A DNA stretch of 64,000 bases from the NCBI RefSeq assembly GCF_026151205.1, contig NC_087081.1, positions 11,037,113-11,101,112 on the forward strand, written 5' to 3'. Numbering within the stretch: the first letter of the stretch is position 1; each line of letters begins with the position of its first letter. Below the pieces are notes generated by a model that saw only the letters and a program-made list of their open reading frames with translations, was not told the DNA's origin and did no database searches. Positions 62,099-64,000 of this stretch are shown here, piece by piece. The position numbers and the translations under genes are program-made. Origin of the DNA: Bolinopsis microptera. Lineage: Eukaryota; Ctenophora; Tentaculata; Lobata; Bolinopsidae.

Positions 62099-62665
62099 TA
62101 TTACTACATATCGTGATATGTGGTGCTATATAATGCTATATAGTGCACCTATTTAGAATTGGCAGTTTTTTAGAAATAGTCGGCAATATATATATAGGTC
62201 AGCTAATCAAAAATTATATAAAAATCAATCCAATCATAAATAAACCACCTTTAACCGTTTCTAGTAGGCAAAAAATGCGTTTAGTAAAGTATGTTCATAG
62301 TTCATAATGTTTTGAGTCGAAATACCGTAAGACCTTCTAGTTCTATTAGTATTATTAAAATTAGAAATCTCAACCGCCAATTCTAAATCATTGCATTGTA
62401 CAGTACAATCTGTCAACTAGATATTAGACAATACCGACCTCTTTGTGAGTTTATGACAAATTTAGATCTTTATTACTAGTTTATAATCTTAAATGAGCAG
62501 TACGTTTGCACTTCCAAATGGTTTGTAAGCTTTTTATTTTTTGTTTTTAACCGATCAATGTAAAAACTAGCATGATCTTTTCATCAAGAAATATCGATGG
62601 CCTACTGTATATGAATATTGAACGAACAATCAGACATAACAATTTGTTCTTTTAAAAGGCATAGA

Positions 62666-63963
62666 ATGAAAGGAATCAAGTTGCTGTGGTTCCTGTTAAC
62701 CTTGGTGCAACTGTTTCCTAGAATAAGTTCATTTAGAAGTGGTCGCAGACGGACGTTGACGAGTTGTAAGTTTGAGATATGTTTTTAAAGATTTTGTTTC
62801 TTTCTGGTAATCTTTTTTGCTCTTATGAGTGGGTCAATCATTTATTTTGAATTGTAGTTGACACACTGAGTGGAGACTCTCACTTCGTCAACTAAAATTC
62901 AAAATTTTGTTTCTTTGTTTGGAATTTTGTTATCGATTTGATTTCACACTATCAGTTTATGACGATGAAGTCGTAATATGCCATACCAACACTAACCACT
63001 GGTGGGTGTCTGCATTCCTGACATTTACCACTGACCTAGTTGTGCAACTCTTTTCATTGGGTCAATAAGATTCGGGAATAGGGCTTAATAAAAACAATTC
63101 GCTTCAACAGAACTTTCCTTTGTTTGCCACGGTCGTGCTTGCAAGCACTGTAATCTCGATCAATTGCACCTGAAGTTATCATTGAGAACTACAACGTCAG
63201 TCTGTAGCCATAGTGGAACAAGTTTCTCCTTTTCTGTTTGTGATCATATCATGATCAGTATCAAGATTTTTAAAAAGATTGACCTAAAAAGATACTCAAA
63301 TAGCGGACTGACGTTCACTTTAACTCACGCACTCTGCCACTGGGCCTAGTACAGTACATATCCTACCAAGGAGGGAAACCACTCGAGTAACAATAGTGAA
63401 CCTAGCATTGAGGTTTCGTTAAGTTGTCGTGTCTAGCTATAAAATCGACGGAAACGAAGTTTGGGAGTTTTATGATAAAAAGAAACTTTGGGGGTCTTCT
63501 GTTTACTGCTACTGGGCCTATTGTTGGACTATGGTGATAGTAGTTACATTTATAAGGTTGCAATTTTAAAATTTATGGCCGTGCAACTGCAAATAAGCCC
63601 GACAAATTCTTTCCATTCAAAACAAAAACATGTTATATACAATTATACTGTTATACAAGTTACAAAGAATCAAATCCGCCGTCTGCCAATATCGACATTC
63701 GACTCGAATACACGTCTTGCACAACTCAGTTCCCGACCACCTACCTGCCTACAACATGATTTTTAAATGTTTCCTCCACAAAAATATTTAAATCTTAATG
63801 TGACAGGTAAGGTTCACGACGGGGGTTGGTCAGATTGGGAGGAATGGACTGAGTGTATCTGTGATGGTGATGGTGATGGTGATGATGATGGTGCAAGGTT
63901 AAGAATGAGAACTAGAGTTTGTGATAATCCTAGACCTTTTGGTTGTTACGGCAAACAGCCTAA
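62666..63963 (+). CDS. TSP1-module membrane protein, copy 2, first two exons (continues past right edge)
   Basis: Exon 1 62666-62765 encodes a near-identical signal peptide (MKGIKLLWFLLTLVQLFPRI) and the basic stretch RSGRRRTLTS. Exon 2 63807-63963 encodes the first TSP1-like module with the same splice phases as copy 1. It is 18 nt longer because GATGGT codons have expanded (CDGDGDGDDDGARLRMRT). Only E for N and a few other substitutions differ otherwise. The remaining modules lie outside the window, so whether it is intact cannot be judged. Upstream sequence is homologous to that of copy 1 from about 62140. Confidence 0.88.
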
Positions 63964-64000
63964 GTAAGTGTCTTAGTTCTACAAAGACCTTAGGTTACAT

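Overview
This is nuclear DNA of an animal. Spliced genes with GT-AG introns sit among many transposable elements, and the recognisable genes are animal ones: importin alpha, the chromosomal passenger protein INCENP, an Ig/EF-hand-like protein and a thrombospondin type-1 (TSP1) receptor-like protein. An intact tRNA-Gln is also present. The AT-rich composition, short introns, CR1/L2-like and R4/Dong-like LINEs and large foldback elements suggest a non-vertebrate metazoan. I cannot name the species. All gene models were spliced by hand with codon phase checked at each junction.

Left part (1-11.5 kb), minus strand: the 5' end of an importin-alpha gene, with a tRNA-Gln(UUG) in its first intron, then a complete 22-exon INCENP gene (1,412 codons, all phases closing) that ends in an IN-box and a TSS motif. 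Both genes serve nuclear transport and cell division, but nothing in the sequence shows co-regulation beyond their head-to-tail order.

Transposon nest (11.9-24 kb): a 5'-truncated CR1/L2-like LINE is interrupted by a second LINE (12,761-14,937, 5-bp duplication CTCTA) and by a DNA element A (15,186-23,591, 8-bp duplication TGAAAGAG, 1,349-bp inverted arms). Element A is itself interrupted by a palindromic element B (16,202-19,869, duplication TTA). The host LINE frame reopens without a stop across both insertions. Element A encodes a zinc-knuckle/proline-repeat protein whose last codons lie inside its own terminal repeat.

Middle (24-45 kb): decayed repeats, a short single-pass membrane ORF (28 kb), a minus-strand Ig plus EF-hand-like gene (31.0-34.4 kb) and a plus-strand four-helix membrane protein (36.6-38.4 kb), then a 2.7-kb piggyBac-like palindromic element (41.7-44.4 kb). 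One intron of the Ig gene is filled by a 1-kb 8-bp minisatellite touching its donor and a 200-bp CT tract touching its acceptor.

Right part (45-64 kb), plus strand: a complete 17-exon type I membrane protein with nine TSP1-like modules (45,963-53,122) and the start of a tandem duplicate (62,666 to the edge). Between them lie fragments of the duplicated unit, a foldback repeat and an apparently intact R4/Dong-type LINE (55,763-60,923) sitting in a TAA microsatellite. Its first bases fold on paper into an HDV-like self-cleaving ribozyme.
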